From Hyalella azteca (taxonomy: Eukaryota; Arthropoda; Malacostraca; Amphipoda; Hyalellidae): a stretch of DNA of 64,000 nucleotides. The stretch is taken from the NCBI RefSeq assembly GCF_000764305.2, contig NW_025938218.1:370637-434636 (forward strand). Direction: 5' to 3'. Below, one piece after another: positions 46,689 to 59,691 of this stretch. Position numbers and translations under genes: made by a program. Position 1 is the first letter of the stretch, and each line of letters starts with the position of its first letter. Under the pieces are notes generated by a model. That model was not told the DNA's origin. It did not search any database and saw only the letters and a program-made list of their open reading frames with translations.

Positions 46689-49391
46689 TTTGAAGTTTGA
46701 ATAATTTACCGAACCAGCTTAAATATTTATCTCGCAAATAATAGAATGTAGACAATCATTTGGTTAGGCATCAAAATTCTACTTTTACGATGATGAAAAA
46801 ATACGTCCTGGCAGCCTACAAATAAAATTAATAATTTCTTAAATTATGAATCGTTACACAATGGTTTTAACTTGGTTTGTCAAGTTTCTTATCAGAAGAC
46901 TACTTTTTAACGTAAAACTCATTCGCCTTGCAAGATACTGCGCACGGAAATTCAGGAAAAGTTTGTTACAACGTATATAGTCTGAGCTCCAGCATCCGCC
47001 TCTAGACACGCGGCCCACGCAGGTCTTCTTCTTCTTCTTCTATCTGCTTTCTGAGGACTTGGTTTGGCCCACGCAGGTCGTGTTTCCGTACTTTATCTTG
47101 CAATGATCGGTCATGCAGACTGCGGCTGCTTTGACTTTTTCTCCGTCGAACTACTCAGCAGGACCGAGAGTTTTATTGATCGTTTAGAGGAGCAAACTGC
47201 ATCTTGTCAGCGTACATATGGGAGCACAAATCCTAACTTTATTATTGCTATGGTAACCTACGTGATAGAAGTTGCAGTAATATTTTCACAGTGATGATTC
47301 TAAATTTTTATGAACATCAACAAAGACTACTTGTTTCACTAAATGTGAGCAATTGTTATTAAAAGCTGATAAGCTTAATTAAGCGCAAGGAAGATACTAC
47401 TAAATTATATATTATTTCGCGAATTAGCTTTTATGTATTCTGAACGTTGGCCGCTCAACTAACATAGTGAAATTATAGACTAATTTAAACTAATTTAATT
47501 TAAACTATACCGAGATGCATGTCCTTCCAATTTATTACCTAAAAAATGTTGTACAAAGTTTGTTGATAAATGAAATTGGAATTTCATATCAAACGAAGGA
47601 AGAATGAAATGAAGTTCTTATCATGATAATCATGTATATATTGTTCATATTGAAATTGGAAGCAATAGTGAATTCATTCGAAGCTATACCTGACAGGAAC
47701 ATAAGCTGGTGACAATCATTCCAGCTCAAGCGTAATCAATGCATTTCAAGGTAATCATTTCAACCCAATGCATTGCGAAAACTTTCTCCGATTAACATTG
47801 TGAGCGAGCTAAATTTTTCAGTATTTAATTGAAGAGTTCAGCGAGGTGTAGTGAGTCGAAACTGGAAGCCGTGGGTGAGTGAAAAGTTATTATGGGGCCG
47901 CCCATGTAGAAATGAATTGCAACGGAACTTTAGTGGCAGAACGTAAAGAAGCAGAACACTTAGATATAATTGTAATAGCAATACGTCATATTTTAATAGC
48001 TTAATATTTATTTAGTATGATTATAAGAGGCCTTCTCTTTAAGCCTCTAATGACTATAGCTGTTGAATATTATTGCCTATATCCTGTAAATTAAACTGAT
48101 ATTGAATATACCGATGCCTGTTTTTCCTGTATTTAATTTCAAATTAATCCAGGAAATATGATGGCATAGATTTTCTACCGTATTACAATACTGCCTTATC
48201 GTTGTACACGATATGTGTAGTTCGTAAGGCTGAGACATGCGCAAGAATTCAAGGCGCTTCTGATTTATCGTTGCAGCCAAACTAACAAACGATGCTTGCC
48301 GCGATGTTATCGGTGCTTCAGTGTTTATATGAATGCTCCAACGCACAATTTATTGGCTCAGCGATAGAATCAAATTGAGTCCCTAGACAAGTTAATATTA
48401 ATTTCCCCATAGCGAGATTTCTATTTGCTTTACCCAAAGTTTTAATTTGCCGCGTCAGGCATGGAAAGCTGACTGAGCACGCGTCATGCTGTGCTATGAT
48501 TTGGAAAAATATTCAATTGGAAGCGAGCTAAAATTGTTGCATGCTGATGTTTTCAATTGGTAATTCACACAATTGAAGCCTGAGAACGTGGCAACTCCAG
48601 ACAGACTAAACAAAATTGGGTGAATGATGACGAGGTAAATTTTGATTTAAATTAACGTATTGTTTGCTTGTGCTTCAATAACTCGTTAAAAATTAGTTTC
48701 AATAATTGATCAATGATCAAATTCTCTTTCGCGCAGTGCCCCGATTTAGTCTGTGCTAAATGAAAGCTCGATTATCTGCTTTCTCAGAAAATCCTTTCGT
48801 CAACTGTTGCATTATACGCTCGAGTTGTATATGTAAAAAAAAATTCGCGTAAGTTTATATGTTAATTCGTTGGGCTTTCTGCCGGTGAGCAGCAGCAGTT
48901 TTAGAGGTGATCGAGGCTCTTTAGCTCGCAGATGAAATTCGAGTGCAAAGTTCGAGTCGAAGTGTAAGGGCTGAAAGTCAGTCGTGCGATTACTTGTGAT
49001 TCAGAGCTTCGCTCCTCGAATTTAAAGAACTCAATTAGGCTCGGTTTTCACGCTAAGAATTCTAACTCTGGAATATTGTTCCGAGCCTCCAAATGCAGAT
49101 CTTTTATTCGAACGAAGAAAACAATTCCTCAGATTTGAGTTGAAAGGTCATCTTGATGCAACGTTTATTTTCATCAGGCTAGAGATTTATTTGTACAGTC
49201 GGCTTATGACTAGAAAATATGTAATCATGCTAATGTCCTCGAGATGAGATTTGGTCTCAGTTAACAGATCTATCATGATTAGGACTGCATTCGAAATTCG
49301 AATTTGTCAAACCAGTTTTTCCGTTTACTCCTACAATAAAATTTAGCGTGTATAAATTTACATTTATGCTGATAGAAGAAAGTTTAGAAGT
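46689..49391. other. Non-coding stretch
   Basis: No gene recognised. A CTTCTT run lies at 47023-47041. Open frames at 47064-47294 and 48077-48346 have no known motif. Confidence 0.35.
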
Positions 49392-49535
49392 AAAAAATTT
49401 AACTCAGTACTCTCTGCAGTGAGTGACAGAGAGCGCATTTTCTCGTCAGCGAAAACGTGAAGTCACGGACGGACGGACAGACGGACATGGCGAGCACAAT
49501 AGTGCATTTTTCCATAAATGAGAAAATGCGCTAAG
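49392..49535 (-). mobile_element. Family B element, copy 4
   Basis: Inverted relative to copy 1, with CTCTCTGCAGTGAGTGACAG, GCGCATTTTCTCGTC, a short GGAC/GACA run, CATGGCGAGCACAATAGTGC, and CATAAATGAGAAAATGCGCT. Confidence 0.75.
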
Positions 49536-50803
49536 AATGGAACTTAAACGTAAAAAAACTTGATTATTTAATTGTAGCATTGCTTAAATCCTGCACGCAC
49601 TGACTGGAAACTCCGCTTTTTGTATCTCATTTTTACGGATTTGTCACCACCAAACGATGAACTCCGGTGAGATGGACTAGAAAAATGCGCTGTATTTCCA
49701 ATTGATTTATAGAGATCGTTTGTTATTTTTCGTCATAAGGTATACAGTGAGAGATTTTTGGAAATATTATTGTAATAATAATTACGCGTTTTGCTGGATT
49801 TTGGTGAACAAGACAAGCAAATTCGAAATATTTCGCGAGTTTGGTTACGGCTTGATTTATGCATTGCGAACAATAACTAACATTTTGGTGAAATATAGTT
49901 AAAGAAAAATTTTGCCAATCAATTGAACCAATTTGTCGCATTTCTCCCTATCACTACACATGTTAAATTTATTCGAATACACTAAAAGCTGGTTAATATA
50001 ATTATCACTTGATAGTGATCCGTCGTTCGAAACTAATTCATGAACTCCGTAATGGATCAACGGTTGTAAAATTCATTCAAATCTGAATCCTTTCCTGCCG
50101 TCGATAACGGATATCAGCAGCAGCTTTGTCCAATATAACCAGGCACTCAACTGGTCGTTAATTGTCAGATAAATTTTCATTTACAACCTTCTTCACATCT
50201 CCTCAACAGTGGATTCATGTTCACCGAAAATGGATCGTAAAACAGATATTTCAATATGAGTGTGCGTTTTCTACAATGTGAGATTGAATTGCGGGAGCTC
50301 GCAGGGTAAATTTCAACTTGCACGATCGTAAATCACACGACGCCATCACCCGCTGCTTCTTGAATTCCTCCCAAGCTAATTTCACTTGAAAAAAAGTAGC
50401 TAGTTTCGAGACAGTGAACGGGTGACTGAACAGCTTTAATAGAAAATTCCTAATTTTTCTCCGTGATAATGAAACTACAATAAAATCTGCATTTTCGCAA
50501 CTCATAACGATTTTAGCCGATCACCTGGGAACACAGTTAATTTTAAGATATAATTTCAAATTAAAGTTTGGAATATATACTCATAACCAGTTTCATGCTA
50601 GAAAAGTTATTTAATTGGATTTACTTCGCGTACATTGGAAATATTTGAAGCTGTTAGCAACATTTTTCACGTATTATTGCCAACAATTCAGGCCACGGCA
50701 CCGGCAATTAGAGGGCAATAAGCTTATGGCTATTAGGACGTACAGTGGCATCGTATTTTCGCCAAGACGTTGGCGAAGTGTTCAGTTTGAACGGGTACTA
50801 CCT
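49536..50803. other. Non-coding stretch
   Basis: No gene recognised; open frames at 49702-49902 and 50251-50505 lack known motifs. Confidence 0.35.
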
Positions 50804-51000
50804 TCATTTAATAGAAAGCATCTATCTCTCCTACCTTCATTTAATAGAAAGCATCTATCTCTCCTACCTTCATTTAATAGAAAGCATCTATCTCTCCTAC
50901 CATCATTTAATAGAAAGCATCTATCTCTCCTACCTTCATTTAATAGAAAGCATCTATCTCTCCTACCTTCATTTAATAGAAAGCATCTATCTCTCCCAAT
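50804..51000. repeat. 33-bp tandem repeat, 6 copies
   Basis: CCTTCATTTAATAGAAAGCA plus TCTATCTCTCCTA recurs every 33 bp. Since 33 is divisible by 3, two frames stay open through it (one reading LPSFNRKHLSL, the other HLIESIYLSYL). The 154-codon frame at 50615-51079 exists mainly because of the array; copies are almost identical in DNA, without the synonymous divergence expected of selected protein repeats. Confidence 0.93.
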
Positions 51001-52234
51001 CTTTCTTCAACTACAGGTGTTGCTAGAATCCTGCGACTGTGTACGTATACAATTAATAAATGGCAGCTTTTCAACATAGATACGAAAATATTTAATCCAA
51101 CCCTTTGATGGCAGGAAGCATCGCCAATGCGCCTTCAATTTGAAGTCACGCCTTCATACGATTGTTCATACACTTTTAACCATGTTTAAAAGCAACAATA
51201 TCTGAAATATTCAGCCGAAAATACAGAGGTTTATCCTACATCACTGACGTCAATGAAACGCTGTATGAACTATAAGCCCTTCTTCCGGTCTCGTATGTTG
51301 GCCTTGCAAATGCGTACGAAGTTAATGTTTAAAATTATTCCAGTTCGTTACCGCTTTACGTAACTTTATTATTAGCATTAACTTCAAAATTTACACTTTA
51401 AGCGTTTCTTACAAGTTGATGTCACTCGATCTAATTAATAACCGCAGACGAAGAATAGAAATGAGAAAAATATAAATGAAACTAATTGAAATAATTGTCA
51501 TTCTTATCAACGGTTACGATAAAGATTGATCATCAATTAGAAACTCAATACGAGTCATCGTCCCAAATATACAGTTTCTACTTGTTTTCTACTGGTACTC
51601 AAACTGTGCTTAATATTACTGGTATTAATATTACTGGTATTACTAATATTAATACCCATTAAGTGCGGGCATTAGCTTTGCTGCTGTTTTCTTTTCGCTG
51701 CTGTTATTGTTATTTATGTGGCTTTGCTAAGGCTGCACTTGTTAAATATCCTGTAAACCGAATGAAGAAAAAAATGGTTCAATACGCATCATTATTAACA
51801 GCGAAATTATGTCAATAGTGGGAGATGATACATGATTTGACACATTTTTTCTCATTCATTTATTTTATTATGACAACAATTAAGTTAGGCTCATAGGTAA
51901 CATTTTGGACGGCGATCGCATCCTGTCAAAAATTTGACGCATTGAGCAAGCGTCTCGATCGCACCTCTACACTCTTCGTTGCAATCCGCCTTTGACCCAA
52001 ATCATATATGTCGTGACAATAACGTTTCATACATCAACTGACCTCTAGTCGAAAATATGAAAAAAATGTTAGGCTTCTCGTCTCAATTTGCTTCTGCTGA
52101 GATTAATTTTTACTCTCACAACAATATTTTTGCAGTGCGGATTTTTTTCAAAATCGATTGCTTGTGAAGTCAAAAGAATATTCATATATCACACATAGCT
52201 TGACGTACACGACCTCCGTACTCGTCAGAGACCC
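51001..52234. other. Non-coding stretch
   Basis: No gene recognised. A short imperfect repetition of ATTACTGGTATTAATATT lies near 51610-51655. Confidence 0.4.
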
Positions 52235-52555
52235 TCAATAACCTCTGTTGCAGTCATAACCTCTGTTGCAGTAACAACCTCTGTTAGTCAAAACCTCTGT
52301 TGCAGTCATAACCTCTGTTTCAGTAACAACCTCTGTTGCAGTCATAACCTCTGTTTCAGTAACAATCTCTGTTGCAGTCACAACCTCTGTTGCAGCCACA
52401 ACCTCCCTTGCAGTCACAACCTCCCTTGCAGTAACAACCTCTGTTGCAGTCATAACCTCTGTTTCAGTAACAATCTCTGTTGCAGTCACAACCTCACCTC
52501 TGTTACAGTCATAACCTCTGCTGCAGTCATAACCTCTGTTACAGTCACAATGTCT
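52235..52555. repeat. 18-bp tandem repeat (CAGTCATAACCTCTGTTG), about 18 copies
   Basis: CAGT(C/A)A(T/C)AACCTCTGTT(G/T) repeats, with variants CCCTTG and CTGCTG. A larger unit is visible: TTTCAGTAACAA(T/C)CTCTG alternates with TTGCAGTCATAACC at several places. The minus-strand frame (VVTATEVMTETE-like) is a by-product. Confidence 0.92.
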
Positions 52556-54806
52556 GCTCTCGCTCTACGAGTAACAGCAACAAATAGCTACTCGTGCGCA
52601 ATCATAAATAATATAATATTATAATTTATATATTATAATATTATTCGTCTGGTATGCCCACAAACCAACAATTGTGTGTGTTAACGACAGAACGATATTA
52701 ATCTTATATAAAATACTCTAAATTCAATTATTCATTAAAGTCAGAAATATATTTTTCCGGTTGTGGGACAAAAATTTTTTAACCGAGCGAGCTTGCAAGT
52801 GCGCCTTATGGAATATCTTTAGTGTATCGAGAAATAAGGTATTTGACTGGTATGCCTGACAAGGCTGTATCTCACAAGAATATATCTAAAAAACTGTATC
52901 ATAAACAAAGGCTTAAGATTGGTCATAAAAATATAGCGTTAATACATTGTCGGTAATTTTATACTTATATCACGACGGTAGCAGAATTTTACTTATACCT
53001 TCGAATATTATTAATACGTCAAAACTTATGTATAGGCAAATTAAATAATTTAAAAGAATTGTATTAATAAAGAAATGCACTTGGTTAGGGACTTAAAGAC
53101 AATCAAATCGAATCCTCAACACGACTTCGGTTACATTCCTATATTAGCGCAATTTTTTATCTTGTCAGCAAATACAGCTGTGTACGTATACACATACGTA
53201 TCATTACAAATCATACCACATAATCTATACCAAAATTTAATTTCAGCCGGAGAATGAGCATTTGCAGGCCGTTGAGACAAGTGATTTATGTAAATTATAA
53301 AATGTGATGTTAATATTCAAGATCAATTAATTAATACCCTTTGGAATAATTTTCATTGCATATTGTCATATTGCAGTGGCCTTTGTTGCCATGACATTGT
53401 CATGCATAAAAAGGAGATGTAAAAATTATATGGTCTTTGTCGTGAGATATGTTTCGTTTCTTGAATATGTGTGCATGTTCTAAATTAAGAGAAAGGAAAT
53501 TAATGAAAAAGTTGGTATTATCGAAACCCGCAAAATTATTATTACATGTTTCAACATCGTGTAATGAGCCATAGCACTATTATGTGAAACAAACACTCGA
53601 AATACTCATTATCGTGATGTCCACGTGTTTGTTTATGGTTGTTCTATATAAAAGTGAGCGGGAGAAGACCATCTTCTAGGAATAAACTGACGAGAAAAGA
53701 TCTTCTTCTCCAACCAGTGTTAAGAGCTTGACCGGTCCAGTATTTCAGTTATTATTTTTTTAAATTCCGTTCATCGTCGAAACTCTATTATTTCTGTTAT
53801 CCATCAGATAATTTATTGCAAGCAAGAACTATTTTTCGTTGGCATAAGAACCCACAAGAAACATCTCAATGAGATGATTTTATCAGTGATGTAATTGTTC
53901 TAGCGAGCTCGATAACTCAATAAAAGAATAGTCAGCGGTTGTTTCTAAATCACGAGACACGGTCAGTGGAAGAGGGTAGCTTGGGTGTCGTCATGTTTCT
54001 TGGAAGAGACGCAATACATCATTAACTGCAATGACGGATCGTTCTCTGGTGACCGCACCTTGCTCCTTATGATCAAAAGAAAAATAACAGAAAAAGTGAC
54101 AACTGAGCCTCAAAATATCGCGGATCCGCAGCGAAGGCCGCCTTTGGAACTCAATTTTGACGTTTCCAGAGCTCGACAAGAACGGGTTTGCCCTGATATA
54201 ATGACGTGCATTTGACTGACTTTTCACATTCGAAATGAAAACTTTGCGATTTGGTGCTGTAATCGTCGACTAGATGTGGCCGGTAGTGAAAGCCGCAGAG
54301 CTTGTAGGTCATGCACAAAATGTGTATGATGTTTAAATAGGAATTTTTACTAACTTCAGCACCATTTTGGTGACATGGTATCTTTATTGGCTAATGTGAT
54401 TCAACTCCACGTAGACCAGTCAAGTCAATCTGTGGAGCTACTCAACAATGTTGAACTCTTCGAATAATATATAAATATTTCGCGTCATGAACTTTACTAA
54501 AAGTTTGTTCTTCGTAACATTCTGATAACTTATTGTATGCAAACTAATTTGATTAAATACTATTTTACATTATTGTATTTTACATAGCTGTGTTAGTAGC
54601 TACAATAATTGTTTCAAGATAATTATGGCCAAAACGTTATATTAAAACCAAAATAAATATACACTATTACATCTATATTATCTAGTCTCCCAGTTTACGT
54701 TAGTCTAATTTAATTAACAACGCATTTCATCGGTGCTGACCATGGCACGATTACCGTCATCCTCGTTCACTCACTCACGGCTGAGCTGCTCTGGCAGTCG
54801 CCAGCT
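52556..54806. other. Non-coding stretch
   Basis: No gene recognised. An AT-only near-symmetric patch lies at 52606-52650. Open frames at 53075-53257 and 53985-54227 lack known motifs. Confidence 0.35.
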
Positions 54807-54950
54807 CCCATACTTTCAAAAAAGGTTAAGAGATCGTAAGTTCATCAGCCAATCGTTGACGGCCTTTGGAGCAAAATCCACCAATCATAGACAAGAAAAT
54901 AGAGCGTAAGTACTTACGTTCACTTAGCGAGTTTTGAAAGTATGGCTCCA
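54807..54950 (-). mobile_element. Family A element, copy 8
   Basis: CCATACTTTCAAAAAAGG at the left, CGTAAGTACTTACG inside and GAAAGTATGGCTCC at the right. The 8 bp CCAGCTCC occur on both sides (54801-54808 and 54948-54955), a possible target-site duplication, although it overlaps the terminal repeat. Confidence 0.8.
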
Positions 54951-56734
54951 GCTCCACGGCGACAATTCAAGTCCATCGTCGGTCGAGGGCATATTTCGGT
55001 GCTCGTGTCTCTGGCTTGCAATTGGCCTGCCAATCAAGTTTCCTAATGACTCCTACATCCAATATCATACGACTCTAATTAAATTACCAAAGTCTCACGA
55101 CTTCCATATGATTTGGCCGTCCAAAATAAGAAAGTCTCCAGAGTTCGGTAATGACATGAAGAGAGCGTAGATTTATTGTAGATGTACTCACGATGACGTC
55201 ATCTTTCAGCGTGCAGAAGCTGAGGCACGAGTTGGAACTTCTTGGCGTTGGCTATTCTATATTCTTCTATATTAAATTTTCATGCAGAACGACAATAATA
55301 GAACTTTGTGTTTGAACTTTTAAAATCTAAGCACCAACTTACGAATGACTGGTCCATCCCAATAACAAAACGCGCTCAGAACAAGTTGATGGCTGAAGTG
55401 TGCTGTTCTGAAATGCATGTCATCTGGAGCATGCGCTGCAACGCGACAGTATCAAAGAGTCAATCACAAGTCATGTTGAATGCAAAAATTCGAAGCTAAC
55501 AGAGTACAACAAGCGGCTGCACAAGCCTTTTGCAGTCATAATAGGTTCATTAAACTTTTGAACAACTTACCTACCGAAATTTTCTCGTACTAAATAGAGC
55601 ATTCACATTAACTCTATTAAAAAATTGAATGGGGGATTGGCGATGAAAAAGCCAAGACCAAATAATAAATAATAGAATGAAATTTCAGAGCCAACTTCCT
55701 CACATAATCGAGTTTTATTTGTTGAGGGATGAGGAACGAAAAAATGTATAAGGCTGTTGAGAGAAAATAAATACTTCTCAGAAGTAATCTAAAGAAGCTG
55801 CATCTTTACGACTGCCTTGCTTTGTGTGAAGAAAGTCTGCGCTGAATTATGACCGTGACGCTCGTATACTGATGATTATTTTGATCTGCAGGTCCAGTAT
55901 TCTCAATGGGCCGAAAGAATACAAGTTTGCCCGAACAGAATTCAACTGAAATATTTTTAGCGTACTTTAACACAGGAAACGAGGAATTTATATCTTCTTC
56001 TGCAAAAGCAGACGTATCAGAATTACCTAACGTTTTTGAAATTAATTAAGTCGTTTCGTTCTCGGCAAGAACAATTGCAAGGCAAGAAATTCAAGTCCTC
56101 ACTTATCACACACATGACTTTTTATTTCGGTAGAAAAACTCGATTACTAGGGGAGAATTATGTCCATTAGGAGATTTAAGTAGGACTTGAATGAGTTTTG
56201 TCTCTCTTTAGCCCCAGATTATTGGCAGTATCCAGGAGCGAAGTGCAGAGCTTGTGTAACGAGCTCTCTGGCCGCGGCCCAGACGTGCCATTCTTTAATT
56301 GCCGCCCTGGCTCTGATGAAGCGCACGACTGCGCCATGGCAGCAATGAAACTTCAGAGCTTCTGCAGTAATTGAACCCGACGGCTCCATACGAATACGAT
56401 CCAACTCAAAAATCAGTTCTTGAATTGTGAAACAACCGAACCGCGGAATCTTGTCTCATTAATTTAAAGATCGAGCTCCACATAGGAAAACGTATGATTC
56501 GACTGGACTAGGTTCCGTCGGTCGCATTACATAAAAAATTATTGGATCCTCTCGAAATGTTTATAGGCATTTCGAATTTACATATACAAAACAACTTATA
56601 TGGATGAATTTAATGTTATTAATACTCCATCATCGGTGTTCAGCAATTTGCTTGGAAATGTTAATCTAAATTTGAATCCGTCTTCTCGATTATCTTCCAT
56701 CTGTCTCCTGAAATTCGATGTGCATTTACGTTGA

Positions 56735-56798
56735 GCGCCATAATTCATTCATGAAAAAATTTCTGGGTGCCATAATTCATTCATGAAAAAATTTCTGG
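56735..56798. repeat. 32-bp direct repeat, 2 copies
   Basis: GCGCCATAATTCATTCATGA at 56735 and GTGCCATAATTCATTCATGA at 56767, each followed by AAAAAATTTCTGG. Confidence 0.93.
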
Positions 56799-59490
56799 AC
56801 TCATTCAGACCTGAAGTTTTCTACTCAATCTAATCTACAGTCTAACTAGTCTTAGCCTAAAAATAATGTTTGTTGTACGCTTGAAGTAAACTTTGAAATT
56901 CGGAAAACAATGTGGGATCAAAGTGCGACGCCTCTGGTTACGAATATTTCATTGTGCAAAATTAACCAGGATTTGACACGAGCCATACATTCATGTACAA
57001 TGAATTCAAGACGTTGAAGAATAATTTAAATAATATGATATGAGATATATATATATATGATAATGTAAGATGCCATAGTGGAGACCATGGGATTCGTTGT
57101 GGTATTTTTACTAATTAAAAAGAGGTCATAGAAGAAAGAATTTTAAATGTGTCGAGGTCGGAGCAGAAATGAGAAAAAATATGAGCTCAGTTTTCCCTAG
57201 CTGGAGAGTGGCCTTGTTTTCAGTTGCGAGGTTGTATTAAGGACCATGACAATCAAATTATGATTAAATTAATGGTTCCCCTTTTCCTGGTCTGAATGCC
57301 ATATTACATGATAAAACTTCCTATACATTTACCATCGATATCATCCACTGTTCATGAAACCTTCTTTAATTAAGCCAATTTAAGAAGGAAATCTCGTGGA
57401 TTCAAATACCTGACTCAGAATTAGTCATGCTTTACCCGGTAGCATTTCTTATAATAAGCATAACTGTGGGGCGCAAATATCCTTGGGCTAACGTGTGCAG
57501 TTGATGAGCATGAATTCGAGCGGACTTTTTGAACGGATGTGACCTCACCGGGTGGGAGATGATAGAGCTATAGCTCAAGAGGTGGTACAAATTTTCGGCT
57601 GCGGCATAATCTCTTTAAATTAATTGGCACTTAGCCATGCCAGGTCCGTGGCTTGGACACGCCTTTGCTGGCCCTTTAAACTCACCGAGCTACACGGAGC
57701 AGCATTTAATTCTATCACAGCTATGGCGAATGCTAATGGACTATTAGTGTATGAAGGAAGACCAAAAATAATTACAACGCAAAATGTCGGTGCGATGACC
57801 GTGCATGAATTTCAATATTATTTACAAATCGGTCCATTTTGCTCATTAGACGGAAGAGAGCACCGTCATTAGCGCAACCGGTTTACTCTGTCGACAGTCT
57901 CTATTATTCCTTCCGTACAGCTCTAAGGCAAGACCCGTTATTGTAATGACAAATTATTTTTTTTTATATCACATCGAGCTCATGTAAGTAGCGTAACAGG
58001 TAACTCAACAAGCAAGTTCCTTACATTATTATTATTTTTTTCAGAGAATCGTTTCGAGAGCGGTCCTGATCCGATTTTTGGATCTTGACAATTTTCATTC
58101 ATATCAAATGAAGCACCAGGAAACTTTAAACCGAGTTGTGTGCTTATATTCCCCAGCTTCGAATAGCAATGTCAAAAAAGGTGAGAAGAATTATGTAAGA
58201 ATTATGCTTATATGCCCTTAGCGTAGAAGGAGGCGATTACGCCCGAATTTCACTTTTGAGTCGAAAAAAAACAGAATGCGAAATTCGTTCTAACAAACCC
58301 TGGCCTACATCTTCATCAACTTTAACAACCCATAAAAATTAGTTTTGCTAAAACAAAATTACCAGCTAGGAACCGTGTTTAGGACTCATTCCTACTTATG
58401 CTGCCCAATTTACTACTTTGAACCCAACAATTTGCCAAATGTTCTTAAGTAAGCGACTCTCTTCGAGTGATTTATAGCATAAGCAGGTTTTCATCACAAG
58501 CCACGAGTGATATGTCATCGAGTTTTTCCAAGCAGGTTTTATCTATAGAAACTGTTAATGAACATTCTTTTCTTCAATTATTTTATCTTTAATTTATCTG
58601 GTTATCTCACTCCGATGTGTTTGGGTAACAATCATGGATCATGATAATATTGAAAGGCAGTGGCTATTCTTCTCATGTCTTTTTCGATTTAAAAAAGCGC
58701 TGTCAGGATGTTGACTAAGAATTTTTAGAACAGGAAAATAGTTTTTTCACTCAGGTCAGTTTTATATTATTTCCCACCTACTCGAATTGATATCCAATGC
58801 TCGTTACAGGGAACCATTTACTCCATAATTTCACTGCCCTCTGTAAATTGATTGATTCGTGAGCGACATTGAACCATGAGCGACATTGATGGTAAAATGT
58901 TCAGTTTAGCTAATAAGCATTAGCTTCACTTTGGTACTAGTAAGAATATTTTCAGATCTCCCACTTTGGGAACCAAATTCTATTACTTATTGATGCATTT
59001 TACTGAGGTATGTCTCATTATTAAAGCATGTACTTCAAACAAGTTTTTCTTAGCTATTATGGGTTCGGTGGCAAAACTTCTAGAAACCGATATGAATAAT
59101 AAATCAATTTAAACGTAATCTTTCGTTCCTCAAATGATGAGCGTTATTAATTCTGTGAAATAACATTGAACTTTCACCGTTTAAAATATTCCTGCCATAA
59201 AATGCAGAATTTTATATTTCATGATCCACAAATAATTGCATAAGTAGAAAATGCCTGGCATTGTAGAGCAGAACTGCTTCGTGTGAACGACCTGAAATGA
59301 GTCACTGAGGAGAATAAAGTCGTGACTCGTCTCTCCATAGCTGAGCTCATGAAAGTATGGCTTAGTTCTCCTTCCATGGCAGATGACTCTAGTGTCACTA
59401 ATTTTGCATTCTTCAATAGTTAAAGGGATGTTCTTAAGGGTTTTCACATATTCTTATCAGATGAAAGGTGGAAAATGCGTTAAGTGATAA

Positions 59491-59691
59491 CTTTGTGAAT
59501 TTAAAATATCTAGGTTTATGTTGACTTTGGAAGGATTTTAAAAGTAGAATTGAATGTATTGCAGAAAGTATAGGCAAGCCATTATATAAGTACTTTGTGA
59601 ATTTAAAAAATCTAGGTTTAAGTTGACTCTAGAAGGATTATAAAGGTGAAATTGAATGTATTGCAGAAAATAGGCAAGCCATTATATAAGT
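59491..59691. repeat. About 102-bp direct repeat, 2 copies
   Basis: CTTTGTGAATTTAAAA starts at 59491 and 59593. Both copies continue through GTTGACT, GAAGGATT, GAATTGAATGTATTGCAGAA-like sequence and GCAAGCCATTATATAAGT, with several substitutions and small deletions. Confidence 0.9.

Noticed and set aside
50615..51079. 154-residue protein with six LPSFNRKHLSL repeats
   Set aside because: Repeats are almost identical at DNA level and a second frame is equally open; no start context, splice context or homology supports a gene.
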